Assembly: GCA_021794095.1 (NCBI GenBank)
Contig: JAJYRN010000001.1
Coordinates: forward strand, 310,001-374,000
Length of the DNA: 64,000 nt
Origin: Acidobacteriota bacterium
Lineage (GTDB): Bacteria; Acidobacteriota; Holophagae; Holophagales; Holophagaceae
Direction of reading: 5' to 3'
Part shown: positions 33,204-40,937 of the stretch, piece by piece
Position numbering within the stretch: position 1 is the stretch's first letter
Layout of the letters: each line of letters opens with the position of its first letter
Made by a program: the position numbers and the translations under genes
The notes under the pieces: model-generated
The model's database searches: none
What the model saw: the letters and a program-made list of their open reading frames with translations, nothing else
Told to the model about the DNA's origin: nothing

Positions 33204-33878
33204 TCAACCCTTGGCGTAGCGCTGGAGCTTCACCAGATCCAGGATCCGCACCACGGGGAACGTGCTCTGGATGAGCGCCAGGTCCGTCAGCAGGCGGAGG
33301 GCACGGCTGAAGGCTTCGCGGCTGGCGCCGATGCACTGGGCCAGATCCTCCTGGGTTTCCTGGAACTCCACCAGGGAACGGGCGGGGTTGGCTTCGTGGG
33401 CTTCGATGAGCAGCTGGGCCACTCGCTCAGGCACGCTGTGAAGGCTGAGCGTCTCCACCAGGGTGACGAGGTGGCGCACCTTGGCGGCGAAGTGCTGGAT
33501 GAGCATCTCGGCCACTTCCGGGTGGCGGTGGACCACCTGGCGGAGCGGCGCCGCAGGGATGAGCCAGCATTCCGTCTCGCCATGGGATTCGGCGCTGGAG
33601 GCGATGGGCACGCCGTCGAAGACCGCCACCTCACCGACACAGTCCCCGCCCTTGAGGAACTGGAGCACCTGCACACGCCCTCGGCCATCCGTGCGGAAGA
33701 CCTTCAGGCCGCCCTTGACGACCACGTACACGCCGGGAATCTGATCGCCCTGGGTGTACACGCGGGCGCCATCGGGAAAACGCCGCAGTTCAGCGATGCC
33801 GGCCAGTTCCTCGGCGGCCGCCATGGGCAGCCCGGCCAGGAATTCGATCCGTCGGAGGTTGAGGACTGCTTGGGGCAT
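33204..33878 (-). CDS. Crp/Fnr family transcriptional regulator
   Basis: A 224-residue regulator with an N-terminal cyclic-nucleotide-binding fold (GDQIPGVYVVVKGGLKVFR, LKGGDCVGEVAVFDG) and a C-terminal winged helix with the recognition part DLAQCIGASREAFSRALRLL near residue 180. There is no FNR-type cysteine cluster. The sensor arginine region is GVPIASSAES, unlike the RTA of true CRP, so the ligand may not be cAMP. It converges with folD, and a good Crp/Fnr-type dyad lies in its own promoter, suggesting autoregulation. Confidence 0.9.
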   Translation of the reverse strand: MPQAVLNLRRIEFLAGLPMAAAEELAGIAELRRFPDGARVYTQGDQIPGVYVVVKGGLKVFRTDGRGRVQVLQFLKGGDCVGEVAVFDGVPIASSAESHGETECWLIPAAPLRQVVHRHPEVAEMLIQHFAAKVRHLVTLVETLSLHSVPERVAQLLIEAHEANPARSLVEFQETQEDLAQCIGASREAFSRALRLLTDLALIQSTFPVVRILDLVKLQRYAKG

Positions 33879-33924
33879 GGGACTCCACGGCGCAACAGTC
33901 CGTTATCGCACAAAATCCTGGTTC

Positions 33925-33940
33925 TGTGACCAGGATCACG
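33925..33940. promoter_or_regulatory. Crp/Fnr-type binding dyad upstream of the regulator gene
   Basis: TGTGACCAGGATCACG matches the TGTGA-N6-TCACA consensus at nine of ten dyad positions. It lies 47 bases upstream of the ATG at 33878, a normal place for autoregulation by the gene product. Confidence 0.5.
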
Positions 33941-34047
33941 CAGCGGACGCCCCGGTAAAGAATATCTTCAAGATCTTCCGCCACTTCCGTTTTGACACCT
34001 TGCAAGAAAAATAGCCCCGTTCTCCTCGGACCCGCAGGTCCGAAGAG

Positions 34048-34614
34048 CTATTTCACCCGTTCCATGAAGGTGCGGTCCACGGTGTTCACCCGGACCTTCT
34101 CCCCGGCCTCGATGTAGGGGGGGACGCCCACCGTGATGCCGTTCTCCAGCTTGGCGGGCTTGTACGAGCCCGTGGCATTGGCGTTCTTCATGACCGGCTC
34201 AGTCTCGAGGATCTCCAGGACCACCGACGCCGGCACGGTGATCGAAAGGGCGGTGCCCTCGTAGAACTCGATCTCGCACAGCATGTTGGGCTGGAGGAAG
34301 ACCAGGTCGTCGCCCAGGACTTCCTTGTGGACCTCGGTCTGCTCGTAGGTCTCGTTGTTCATGAAGACGAGGTGGTCGCCGTCCTCGTAGAGGTACTCCA
34401 GCATGTGCTGCTCGAGGCTGGCCTTGTCCACCTTGTCGGAGCTGCCGAACCGGTTCTCCCGGTTGATGCCGTCCTTGAGGCGCTTCATCTTCACCACCAC
34501 CCGGGCCGGCAGGTTGCCGGGGGTCTGGTGCTCGACGCTGATGACGCGGCAGAGTTCGTTCTCGAAGTTGACGATCATCCCGGCGCGAACCTGGGTGGCG
34601 TTGATGAAGGGCAT
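34048..34614 (-). CDS. efp: elongation factor P
   Basis: Relieves ribosome stalling at polyproline stretches, which are frequent in this window's proteins. 188 residues in the standard three-domain layout: KOW-like domain with INATQVRAGMIVNFENELC, then two OB domains ending in EAGEKVRVNTVDRTFMERVK. The tip loop reads VVVKMKRLKDGINREN-like, in which the residue to be modified is a lysine or arginine region (PARVVVKMKR). TATCCT at 34638-34643 lies 23 bases upstream and may be its -10 box. Confidence 0.95.
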   Translation of the reverse strand: MPFINATQVRAGMIVNFENELCRVISVEHQTPGNLPARVVVKMKRLKDGINRENRFGSSDKVDKASLEQHMLEYLYEDGDHLVFMNNETYEQTEVHKEVLGDDLVFLQPNMLCEIEFYEGTALSITVPASVVLEILETEPVMKNANATGSYKPAKLENGITVGVPPYIEAGEKVRVNTVDRTFMERVK

Positions 34615-34678
34615 GGGGGCTCCCGGGAGGGTTCAGCAGGATACGGCGATGGGCTCGGCTCTGGCGGATGGTGCGTTT

Positions 34679-34750
34679 AAAAACCCCTCGCCGGGCCCCG
34701 GCTGTGAAGGCTCCCGGAGGAGCCTTCTTAGCCACCCGGCGGGGGTTTTT
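34679..34750 (-). terminator. nested terminator after tRNA-Val
   Basis: AAAAACCCCTCGCCGGG at 34679-34695 pairs with CCCGGCGGGGGTTTTT at 34735-34750 with one bulge, enclosing a second hairpin (GAAGGCTCC / GGAGCCTTC). On the minus strand the structure follows the tRNA and ends in GGGGTTTTT, a classic intrinsic terminator that also shields efp. Confidence 0.85.
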
Positions 34751-34824
34751 GGTGGGCGTACCAGGATTCGAACCTGGGACTTCTACCGTGTGAAGGTAGC
34801 ACTCTACCGCTGAGTTATACGCCC
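34750..34824 (-). tRNA. tRNA-Val (CAC)
   Basis: Full cloverleaf on the minus strand: acceptor GGGCGTA with TACGCCC, D stem ACTC/GAGT, anticodon stem CTACC/GGTAG with loop TTCACAC (anticodon CAC, reading GUG), T stem CCAGG/CCTGG with loop TTCGAAT. The 3' ACCA is encoded, its CCA at 34750-34752. Confidence 0.97.
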
Positions 34825-34879
34825 GCGGTCGTTCAGGCTACCTCAACCCGGAGCGGTTTCCAAGGGTGAAGTCCCGGCC

Positions 34880-36094
34880 TCAGCCCTCCAGCGCCCTGCG
34901 CAGCGCTCGGGCGAACCGGGGCGCATCCGCGGCCCGCAGCCCGCAGATCCCCACCCGCAGCCCGCCCTGAACGGGCACGGCGAACACCCCTTCGGCCTTC
35001 AGGCGCGCGCAGATCCCCAGGGAGTCGTCCAGGGGCAGGGTCACGAAGAAGCCACCCTGCCAGGGGGCGGGAGCCAATCCCTCGGCCGCCAGCGCCGCGT
35101 TCAGGGCCAGGGCCCGGTCCTCCAGCACCTCGGACCAGTGCCGGTGCTCCGCGGCGAGATGCGCCTGGGCCTTGCCTTCCCGCATGAGGCGCGCCATCAG
35201 CGACTGCGGAGCCCGGGCGCAGTTGGACCAGAGCCCCCGGGCGGCCGTGACCAGGGCCGCCTGGAGATCCCGGTCCGGGAACCACGGGAACGCCAGCGCC
35301 CCGGCCCGGGCCCCGTAGAGGGTGAAGGCCTTGGACAGCGAAAGGGCGCCGCCCACCAGCACCCGGCCGGCCTCGCCCAGCCGTCCATAGTCCGCCAGGG
35401 CCGCGGCCACCTCGGAGGGATCCCGGGCGTAGTCGGGGTAGGCGAGGTCCAGCAGCAGCGTCACGGGACCGCGTTCCGCCAGCTCCGTCAGCAGGGCCGC
35501 CAGAGCCGCCCGGTCGGCGGGGGCCAGGCTCCGGCCCGTGGGGTTGTGGCAGGGATCATTGAGCCACACCAGGAGGCGCCCCTGGGACGCCAGCTGGGCT
35601 TCCGCGGAGGCCCGCCAGGCGGCTCCATCGAGGGCGGTTCCCGCAGCGGGCCAGGGCGCCGTCTCCAGACGCACTCCCCCCTCGGCGGCGATGGTGGGGT
35701 AGGCCGCCCAGCAGGGGCCGGCCGTCAGCACGGCCTGCCCCGGCTCCAGGAACATGCGCAGGGACAGCGAGAGCGCCCCGCCCCCACCGGGCGTGGCACA
35801 GGCGGAGCCTGCGGTTCCCAGCTCCGGCCAGTGGCGCTGGACCAGGGCGCGCAGGTAGGCGGGATCCCCGGCGATGGGCGCATAGGGCGCCACCTCCAGG
35901 GCGGTGAGCTGGCGCCAGAGCCCCATGATCGAATCCAGCACCACCAGCTGGCCCGCCTCGTCGAGCAGGGCGCCCACGGTGGCATCCAGCACGGGCCGGC
36001 CCGTCGCCGCCAGGGCCAGCGCCTCCGCATGCAAGGCAAAGATCGGATCGTCGGCGGGGAGGCCGCGGCGGGAGGGGATGAGATGGGCGGACAT
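34880..36094 (-). CDS. class I PLP-dependent aminotransferase
   Basis: A 404-residue fold-type I aminotransferase close to the aspartate/aromatic group. Cofactor residues are visible: the NDPCHNPTGRSL motif near residue 180, the aspartate/tyrosine in LLLDLAYPDYA, the Schiff-base lysine in GGALSLSKAFTLYGARAG near residue 255, and the substrate-carboxylate arginine in GGLRVGICGL near the end. Amino-acid specificity cannot be read. It lies 10 bases after the LysR gene on the same strand, so the two may be cotranscribed. Confidence 0.9.
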   Translation of the reverse strand: MSAHLIPSRRGLPADDPIFALHAEALALAATGRPVLDATVGALLDEAGQLVVLDSIMGLWRQLTALEVAPYAPIAGDPAYLRALVQRHWPELGTAGSACATPGGGGALSLSLRMFLEPGQAVLTAGPCWAAYPTIAAEGGVRLETAPWPAAGTALDGAAWRASAEAQLASQGRLLVWLNDPCHNPTGRSLAPADRAALAALLTELAERGPVTLLLDLAYPDYARDPSEVAAALADYGRLGEAGRVLVGGALSLSKAFTLYGARAGALAFPWFPDRDLQAALVTAARGLWSNCARAPQSLMARLMREGKAQAHLAAEHRHWSEVLEDRALALNAALAAEGLAPAPWQGGFFVTLPLDDSLGICARLKAEGVFAVPVQGGLRVGICGLRAADAPRFARALRRALEG

Positions 36095-36104
36095 GGGGTC
36101 CAGC

Positions 36105-37022
36105 CTACCGCTCCAGGCGCGGGGGATGGGCCCGGGCGTGCCGGAGGAAGGCCCCCGCCTGTCCGGATGCGCCCCCCCCGCCCTGCACCCAGGAAAAGGC
36201 GCGGGGAATGTGGAGATCTGTCAGGGCCACGACCTCCAGGAGGCCCTGGCGCGCCTCGCGCTGGATGCTCCAGCGGGACAGGAAGCCGATGCCCAGCCCC
36301 AGCAGCACGCAGGACTTGATGGATTCGGTGTCGCCCACCACCAGATCGGACGCGCGCGGCGCCCGGGCCACCCGGGCCCGGCGGAGGGCCCGCTCCACCA
36401 CGGCCCGGGTGCCCGAGCCCGATTCCCGCCAGATGAGGGGCACCGTCGCCAGATCGCCAGCCTCCCGGACCTCGGCCAGGGGCTTGGGCCCGCGGCTGGC
36501 GCGCACTGGCACCAGTTCATCCTCCAGATAGGATTCGAGCGCGAGCCCCGGGGCCCGGGTGAGGCCCTCCACCAGGGCCAGCGGCGTGCGGCCCTCCCGC
36601 ACCCACTGGAGCACGGTTTCAGTGTTCCCCACCTCGAGCACCAGGGGCGCCGGCCGGTGTTTCACCAGGAAACCGCGCAGCAGCGACGGGAGGACGTAGG
36701 CCGCAGCGGTGGTACTGGCCCCGAGGCGCAGCTCGCCGCCCATGCGGGTCGCCCCCTGGACCCGCTCCCCCGCCTCCTCCAGCAGGCCCCGGACCTTCCG
36801 CGCGTAATCCAGGAGCAGGCGCCCGGCCTCGGTGAGTTCCACCCCCGAGGCGTGGCGCGTGAACAGGGGGCGGCCGACTTCGGTCTCCAGCTGGCGGATC
36901 TGGGCGGTCACCGCGGGCTGGGAGAGGTGCAGGTCGCGGGCAGCCCCGGAGACCTGGCCGGACTGGGCCACCACGCGGAAGGTTTCCAGGCGCCGGGGAT
37001 CCAGGGTGGTAGGCATCGGCAC
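36105..37022 (-). CDS. LysR family regulator (YeiE-like)
   Basis: A 305-residue LysR-type activator. The N-terminal HTH is clear in SGQVSGAARDLHLSQPAVTA and the substrate-binding domain starts at GGELRLGASTTAAAYVLPSLL, which with the VGNTETVLQWV segment resembles CysB/YeiE-type sulfur or anion sensing members. It is divergent from a YeiH-family membrane protein across 65 bases, the arrangement also seen for yeiE and yeiH, so it most likely controls that gene. Confidence 0.9.
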   Translation of the reverse strand: MPMPTTLDPRRLETFRVVAQSGQVSGAARDLHLSQPAVTAQIRQLETEVGRPLFTRHASGVELTEAGRLLLDYARKVRGLLEEAGERVQGATRMGGELRLGASTTAAAYVLPSLLRGFLVKHRPAPLVLEVGNTETVLQWVREGRTPLALVEGLTRAPGLALESYLEDELVPVRASRGPKPLAEVREAGDLATVPLIWRESGSGTRAVVERALRRARVARAPRASDLVVGDTESIKSCVLLGLGIGFLSRWSIQREARQGLLEVVALTDLHIPRAFSWVQGGGGASGQAGAFLRHARAHPPRLER

Positions 37023-37087
37023 TCCATCAGCTTTTTAGATAGTACATCGGCATATACGATTCGTTTTTTGAATATCTTGCCTCCAGG
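37023..37087. promoter_or_regulatory. divergent lysR/yeiH control region
   Basis: An AT-rich 65-base spacer with the dyad ATCG-N7-CGAT (CATCGGCATATACGATTCG) and an ATAG-N8-CATAT stretch, of the T-N11-A kind bound by LysR proteins. A shared operator for both genes is the natural reading. Confidence 0.45.
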
Positions 37088-38083
37088 ATGGACCCCATGA
37101 GCGAAGCCGCCACCCTCCCCCGCCCCGCCTCCAGCCTCGCCACGCCCCTCCTGATCCTCGGAGCGGTCCTGGCCCTGGCCCCCTTCGTGTCCGCCGCCGA
37201 AGCCCTCTTGGCCGGCATGGCCATCTCCCTGATCTTCGGCAACCCGAAGCAGGAGCTGACCCGGACCTGGACCCATCGCATCCTGCCCCTGGCCGTGGTG
37301 GGCCTGGGGGCCGGCATGAACCTGCGCACGGTCGCCCGGGTGGGGCTCCACGGTCTCGGCATCACGGCCATGAGCCTCACCTTCGTCATCCTCCTCGGCC
37401 TCTGGCTGGCCCGGATATTCAAGGTGGACCGCGACGCCGGCCTTCTCATCGCCGTGGGCACCGCCATCTGCGGCGGCGCCGCCATCGCCGCCGTGGCGCC
37501 CGTCATGCGGGCCCGGGGCCACCAGGTCTCCGTGGCGCTGGCCACGGTCTTCATGCTCAACGCGATCGCCCTGCTCATCTTCCCGCCCATCGGCCACTTC
37601 TTCCACCTGGGCCAGACCTCCTTCGGCCTCTGGGCCGCCCTGGCGATCCACGACACCAGTTCCGTGGTGGGCGCTGGCCTCGCCTACGGCAAGCACGCCC
37701 TGGAAGTGGCCACCACCGTGAAGCTGGCCCGGGCCCTCTGGATCGTGCCCGTGACCATGGGCGTCGGGATGATCCACGCCCGGAACAACAAGGAAGCCGC
37801 GGCGGACGCCATGCCCGTGAAGAAGCCCTGGTTCATCGCCGGCTTCCTGGCCATGGCCGCCCTGGTGACCTGGGTGCCCGCCCTTCACAACGCCGGCCAC
37901 CTGGTGGCCCTCGGCGCCAACCACGCCCTGGTCCTGACCCTCTTCCTCATCGGCGCCGGCCTCAGCCGGGAGGCCCTCCGCACCGTGGGCTTCCGCCCCT
38001 TCCTGCAGGGCCTCATCCTCTGGCTGATCGTGGCCTCCCTGGGGCTCACCCTGGTGAAGACCGGCATCCTGACCGTGGGGTAG
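37088..38083 (+). CDS. YeiH-family putative sulfate/anion exporter
   Basis: A 331-residue membrane protein with about ten hydrophobic segments of the UPF0324/YeiH family. Signature stretches are LPLAVVGLGAGMNL near residue 75, VGTAICGGAAIAAVAPV in the middle and AALAIHDTSSVVGAGLAYG. Members are described as putative sulfate exporters, but transport has little direct proof. The start may be the ATG at 37088 or 37097. The divergent LysR gene is its likely regulator, and a carbonic anhydrase-like gene follows. Confidence 0.88.
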   Translation: MDPMSEAATLPRPASSLATPLLILGAVLALAPFVSAAEALLAGMAISLIFGNPKQELTRTWTHRILPLAVVGLGAGMNLRTVARVGLHGLGITAMSLTFVILLGLWLARIFKVDRDAGLLIAVGTAICGGAAIAAVAPVMRARGHQVSVALATVFMLNAIALLIFPPIGHFFHLGQTSFGLWAALAIHDTSSVVGAGLAYGKHALEVATTVKLARALWIVPVTMGVGMIHARNNKEAAADAMPVKKPWFIAGFLAMAALVTWVPALHNAGHLVALGANHALVLTLFLIGAGLSREALRTVGFRPFLQGLILWLIVASLGLTLVKTGILTVG

Positions 38084-38105
38084 ACTCTCCGGTCTGGAGA
38101 GCGTC

Positions 38106-38687
38106 ATGATCCGCCCCTTCCAAGGCATGGTCCCGCGACTCGGCGCCCGGGTGTTTGTCCCCGACAGCGCCCTGATCCTGGGCGATGTCACCCTCGGCGA
38201 CGATGTCAGCATCTGGTTCAACTGTGTCCTGCGGGGCGACGTGAACTGGATCCGCATCGGGGCCCGCACGAACATCCAGGACGCCTGCTGCCTCCACGTC
38301 ACCAACGGAAAGTGGCCCCTCCTCATCGAGGCGGAGGTGAGCCTCGCCCACAACGTGATGCTGCACGGCTGCACCCTGCGGCGGGGCGCCCTGGTGGGCA
38401 TGAGCACCACCATCATGGACGGCGCCGAGATCGGCGAGGGCTGCCTCGTGGCCGCCGGCAGCCTGGTGCGGGAGGGCTTCCAGGCGCCGCCCCACACGCT
38501 GGTGGCCGGCTGGCCCGCCACGGTGAAGCGCGACCTGACGCCCGACCAGCGCGCGCTCACGGAGAGCGTGTGGCAGCGGTATGTCCGGTACAAGGAAGCC
38601 TACTTCCAGGATGGCTGGCCCGTGGCGGAAGCGCCAGTCATCGCCGACCCGCAGCCCGGCTTCGCGGAAGGCCATCCGTACCCTTAA
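38106..38687 (+). CDS. gamma carbonic anhydrase-like protein
   Basis: A 193-residue left-handed beta-helix protein built of hexapeptide repeats. Family marks: VAGDVTLGDDVSIWFNCVLRGD-type start (ILGDVTLGDDVSIWF), the arginine-aspartate pair LRGDVNWIRIG, and zinc histidines in CLHVTNG and SLAHNVMLHGC. It is likely to bind zinc; activity as a carbonic anhydrase is unproven for most family members. It lies 22 bases after yeiH on the same strand. Confidence 0.88.
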   Translation: MIRPFQGMVPRLGARVFVPDSALILGDVTLGDDVSIWFNCVLRGDVNWIRIGARTNIQDACCLHVTNGKWPLLIEAEVSLAHNVMLHGCTLRRGALVGMSTTIMDGAEIGEGCLVAAGSLVREGFQAPPHTLVAGWPATVKRDLTPDQRALTESVWQRYVRYKEAYFQDGWPVAEAPVIADPQPGFAEGHPYP

Positions 38688-38728
38688 GGCTGCCGGGCAG
38701 GAGAACCTCCGGCTACACTCTCCCGATC

Positions 38729-39802
38729 ATGTCCCCCCTGCTGATCCTCCGCGTCCATGCCGATCATCGTCTGGGCCTTGGGCACGTGGCCCGGGCCTTG
38801 GCCATCCAGGCGGCCTGGCAGGCCCAGGGCGGGAGCGCCTGTCTCGCCGTGTCGGGTGATGCCCGGGCCCGTCGCGTCGGGGGCGGACGGCATCCCTTCC
38901 TCGACGAGCCCCTGCCCTGCGAGGCGGTGGATCTTGGCGAGTCCCTCGACGCGTCGCTGCCGGCGGCCCTGAAGGAGCGAGCCAGCCTCGCGCTGGTGGA
39001 CCAGTGGGACACCACGGCGGCCTTCCTGGGCGCCCTGCGCCCCCTCAAGGTGGCGGTGATGGAGGACGACACCGATGCCCACGAGGTGGCGGATCTGCTG
39101 TTTCAGCCCTACCTGGAGGGCGTGACCTGGCCCGACCATCCCGTGAAGGTGGTGGACGGCCGCAAGGTGCGCCCCTTCGAGACCCGCCACGGTGCCTGCC
39201 GGGTGCTGCGGGGCTCGCCCTTCATCGTGGTGGACCGCGCGGCGCTGGACCTGCGCCCCAAGCGCATGCCGATGCAACCCCTCGCCATCCACAAGCTGCT
39301 GGTCACCTTCGGGGGCAGCGATGGCCCCAACCTCGCCCAGCGCGCCTTCGACCTGCTGGCCCGCCTGGTGGCCGAGGATCGCTGGCGGGGGAGTTGCACC
39401 CTGCTCGCTCCGAACGGGATCGTCGGCACACCGTTCCCGGGGTGCTCCGTCGTCCAGAGCCTGCCGGGCCTCACCCGCCGCCTGCCGGAGTTCGACGCCC
39501 TCTGGTGCGCCGCGGGGGTCACCCTCGCCGAGGCCCTGTGCCTGGGCATTCCGGCGGCGGTGTGGGGCCAGAACGAGCGGCAGCACGGCATCCTCGGGGA
39601 TCTGGCCCTGGCCAATGGCTGCTTCAACCTGGGCCTGGGCACCGAGGTGGCTCCCCTCATCGCCGCGGAAGCCCTCACCGGCTGGCTGGGGCCCGAAGGC
39701 CAGGACAGTCGCCAGGAGCAGGTCCGCGACGGCATGGCCCTGGTGGACGGCCTCGGCGCCTCGCGCGTGGCCCAGGAACTGAGGCGGCTGGTCGAGGCCT
39801 AG
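38729..39802 (+). CDS. PseG-like GT-B glycosyltransferase/nucleotide-sugar hydrolase
   Basis: A 357-residue protein beginning at the ATG at 38729. The N-terminal glycine/histidine motif HRLGLGHVARALAIQAAW and the C-terminal nucleotide-site LLVTFGGSDGPNLAQRAFDLL and LWCAAGVTLAEALCLGIP are as in PseG and MurG-like GT-B enzymes. PseG hydrolyses a UDP-sugar in pseudaminic acid synthesis, but none of the other pse genes is here, so the substrate remains open. It follows the carbonic anhydrase gene by 41 bases. Confidence 0.78.
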   Translation: MSPLLILRVHADHRLGLGHVARALAIQAAWQAQGGSACLAVSGDARARRVGGGRHPFLDEPLPCEAVDLGESLDASLPAALKERASLALVDQWDTTAAFLGALRPLKVAVMEDDTDAHEVADLLFQPYLEGVTWPDHPVKVVDGRKVRPFETRHGACRVLRGSPFIVVDRAALDLRPKRMPMQPLAIHKLLVTFGGSDGPNLAQRAFDLLARLVAEDRWRGSCTLLAPNGIVGTPFPGCSVVQSLPGLTRRLPEFDALWCAAGVTLAEALCLGIPAAVWGQNERQHGILGDLALANGCFNLGLGTEVAPLIAAEALTGWLGPEGQDSRQEQVRDGMALVDGLGASRVAQELRRLVEA

Positions 39803-39827
39803 GTCCCCGGGCCGCGGAAATCCATCC

Positions 39828-39856
39828 TTGACCCGCAGGAACACCAGCGATAAGCT
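39828..39856 (+). promoter_or_regulatory. promoter of the rplM operon
   Basis: TTGACC at 39828-39833 and TAAGCT at 39851-39856 are separated by exactly 17 bases. The transcript would have a leader of about 60 bases before rplM, with a GCCCTGCGGCGGGTGTC-type GC hairpin in it that might allow L13 control. Confidence 0.65.
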
Positions 39857-39925
39857 TTTCCTTCTGCGAATTCACCGCCCTGCGGCGGGTGTCTTCGCGG
39901 CCCGAGCACGCATCCGGAGCAGGCC

Positions 39926-40360
39926 ATGAGCACGTACTTCCCGAAAGCCAATGATCTGAAGCGCCAGTGGTTCCTCGTGGATGCCACCGGGGTTCCCGTC
40001 GGTCGCCTCAGCAGCGCCGTGGCCGAGGTTCTGTCCGGGAAGAACAAGCCCACCTGGACCCCCTTCCTCGACACCGGCGACCACGTCATCGTCATCAATG
40101 CCTCCAAGGCGGTGCTGACGGGCAAGAAGGGCGTGCAGAAGATGTATCGCCGCACCACCACCCAGCCGGGCTCCATGGTGGAGACCCGCGCCGAAGTGAT
40201 GCAGGCCACCTACCCCGAGCGGATCATCGAAAGCGCTGTCAAGGGCATGCTCCCCAAGGGCCCCCTGGGGCGGGCGATGTACCGCAAGCTGAAGGTGTAC
40301 GCGGGCTCCGATCATGAGCACGCCGCCCAGCAGCCCCAGATCCTGACCATCCAGAAGTAG
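39926..40360 (+). CDS. rplM: 50S ribosomal protein L13
   Basis: 144 residues, the standard size. Clear marks are [20 protein letters not shown] at the start, [19 protein letters not shown] and the terminal [20 protein letters not shown]. It forms the usual pair with rpsI 13 bases downstream. Confidence 0.97.
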   Translation: MSTYFPKANDLKRQWFLVDATGVPVGRLSSAVAEVLSGKNKPTWTPFLDTGDHVIVINASKAVLTGKKGVQKMYRRTTTQPGSMVETRAEVMQATYPERIIESAVKGMLPKGPLGRAMYRKLKVYAGSDHEHAAQQPQILTIQK

Positions 40361-40373
40361 AGCAGAGGTTCCC

Positions 40374-40766
40374 ATGGCCATCACCCAGAACTACGGAACC
40401 GGCCGCCGCAAAAGCGCTGCGGCGCGCGCCTTCCTCCGCCCCGGAACCGGCAAGATCACCGTCAACGGGCGCACCCTGGAGAGCTACTTTCCCAATGCCG
40501 TGCTCCGCATGATGGTGCACCAGCCCCTGGTGCTGGCCGATCTCGACGGCAAGTTCGACATGGCCATCACCGTGACCGGCGGCGGCCCCGCGGGCCAGGC
40601 CTCGGCCATCCGCATGGGCATCTCCCGCGCCCTGCTGAGCTACAACGACCAGCTCAAGTCCCTCCTGCGCGGCGCCGGTCTCCTGACCCGCGACCCCCGC
40701 ATGAAGGAGCGCAAGAAGCCCGGTCAGAAGGCCGCGCGGCGCCGGTTCCAGTTCAGCAAGCGCTAG
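40374..40766 (+). CDS. rpsI: 30S ribosomal protein S9
   Basis: 130 residues. [20 protein letters not shown] at the start, [19 protein letters not shown] in the middle and the C-terminal tail [13 protein letters not shown] that reaches the P site are all present. It is followed by a terminator and a structured spacer before rpsB. Confidence 0.97.
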   Translation: MAITQNYGTGRRKSAAARAFLRPGTGKITVNGRTLESYFPNAVLRMMVHQPLVLADLDGKFDMAITVTGGGPAGQASAIRMGISRALLSYNDQLKSLLRGAGLLTRDPRMKERKKPGQKAARRRFQFSKR

Positions 40767-40772
40767 TCCTCG

Positions 40773-40795
40773 CTTTTTCGGCTTCACCGAAAAAG
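40773..40795 (+). terminator. terminator after rpsI
   Basis: CTTTTTCGG at 40773-40781 pairs perfectly with CCGAAAAAG at 40787-40795 around a CTTCA loop. A second AAAAGCTTTTT run lies just after it. Confidence 0.7.
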
Positions 40796-40814
40796 ATACT
40801 CAAAAGCTTTTTAT

Positions 40815-40838
40815 CTCGGGGGGCGCCAGCCCCCCGAG
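40815..40838. repeat. CTCGGGGGGC hairpin before rpsB
   Basis: CTCGGGGGGC at 40815-40824 pairs perfectly with GCCCCCCGAG at 40829-40838 around a GCCA loop. It shares its stem with the hairpin at 31394-31419. Confidence 0.75.
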
Positions 40839-40847
40839 CTTCACCGG

Positions 40848-40886
40848 GCCGCCTAGGCGGCCGATTCGAGGCGGAAAATTCCGCCT
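40848..40886 (+). promoter_or_regulatory. two further palindromes in the rpsB leader
   Basis: GGCCGCCTAGGCGGCC (40848-40863) is a perfect 16-base palindrome, and AGGCGGAA/TTCCGCCT (40869-40876 and 40879-40886) forms an 8-bp hairpin with an AA spacer. Both lie within 90 bases of the rpsB start and may be a leader RNA for S2 control or part of the repeat element upstream. Confidence 0.45.
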
Positions 40887-40937
40887 TCCATCCCACCCGC
40901 GGCACCTTCGATCCGCCGCTTGAACCGGGAGGCCAGC

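Noticed and set aside
34679-34750. A riboswitch upstream of efp
   Set aside because: The paired arms end in a T-run immediately after a tRNA on the same strand; this is a terminator for tRNA-Val.
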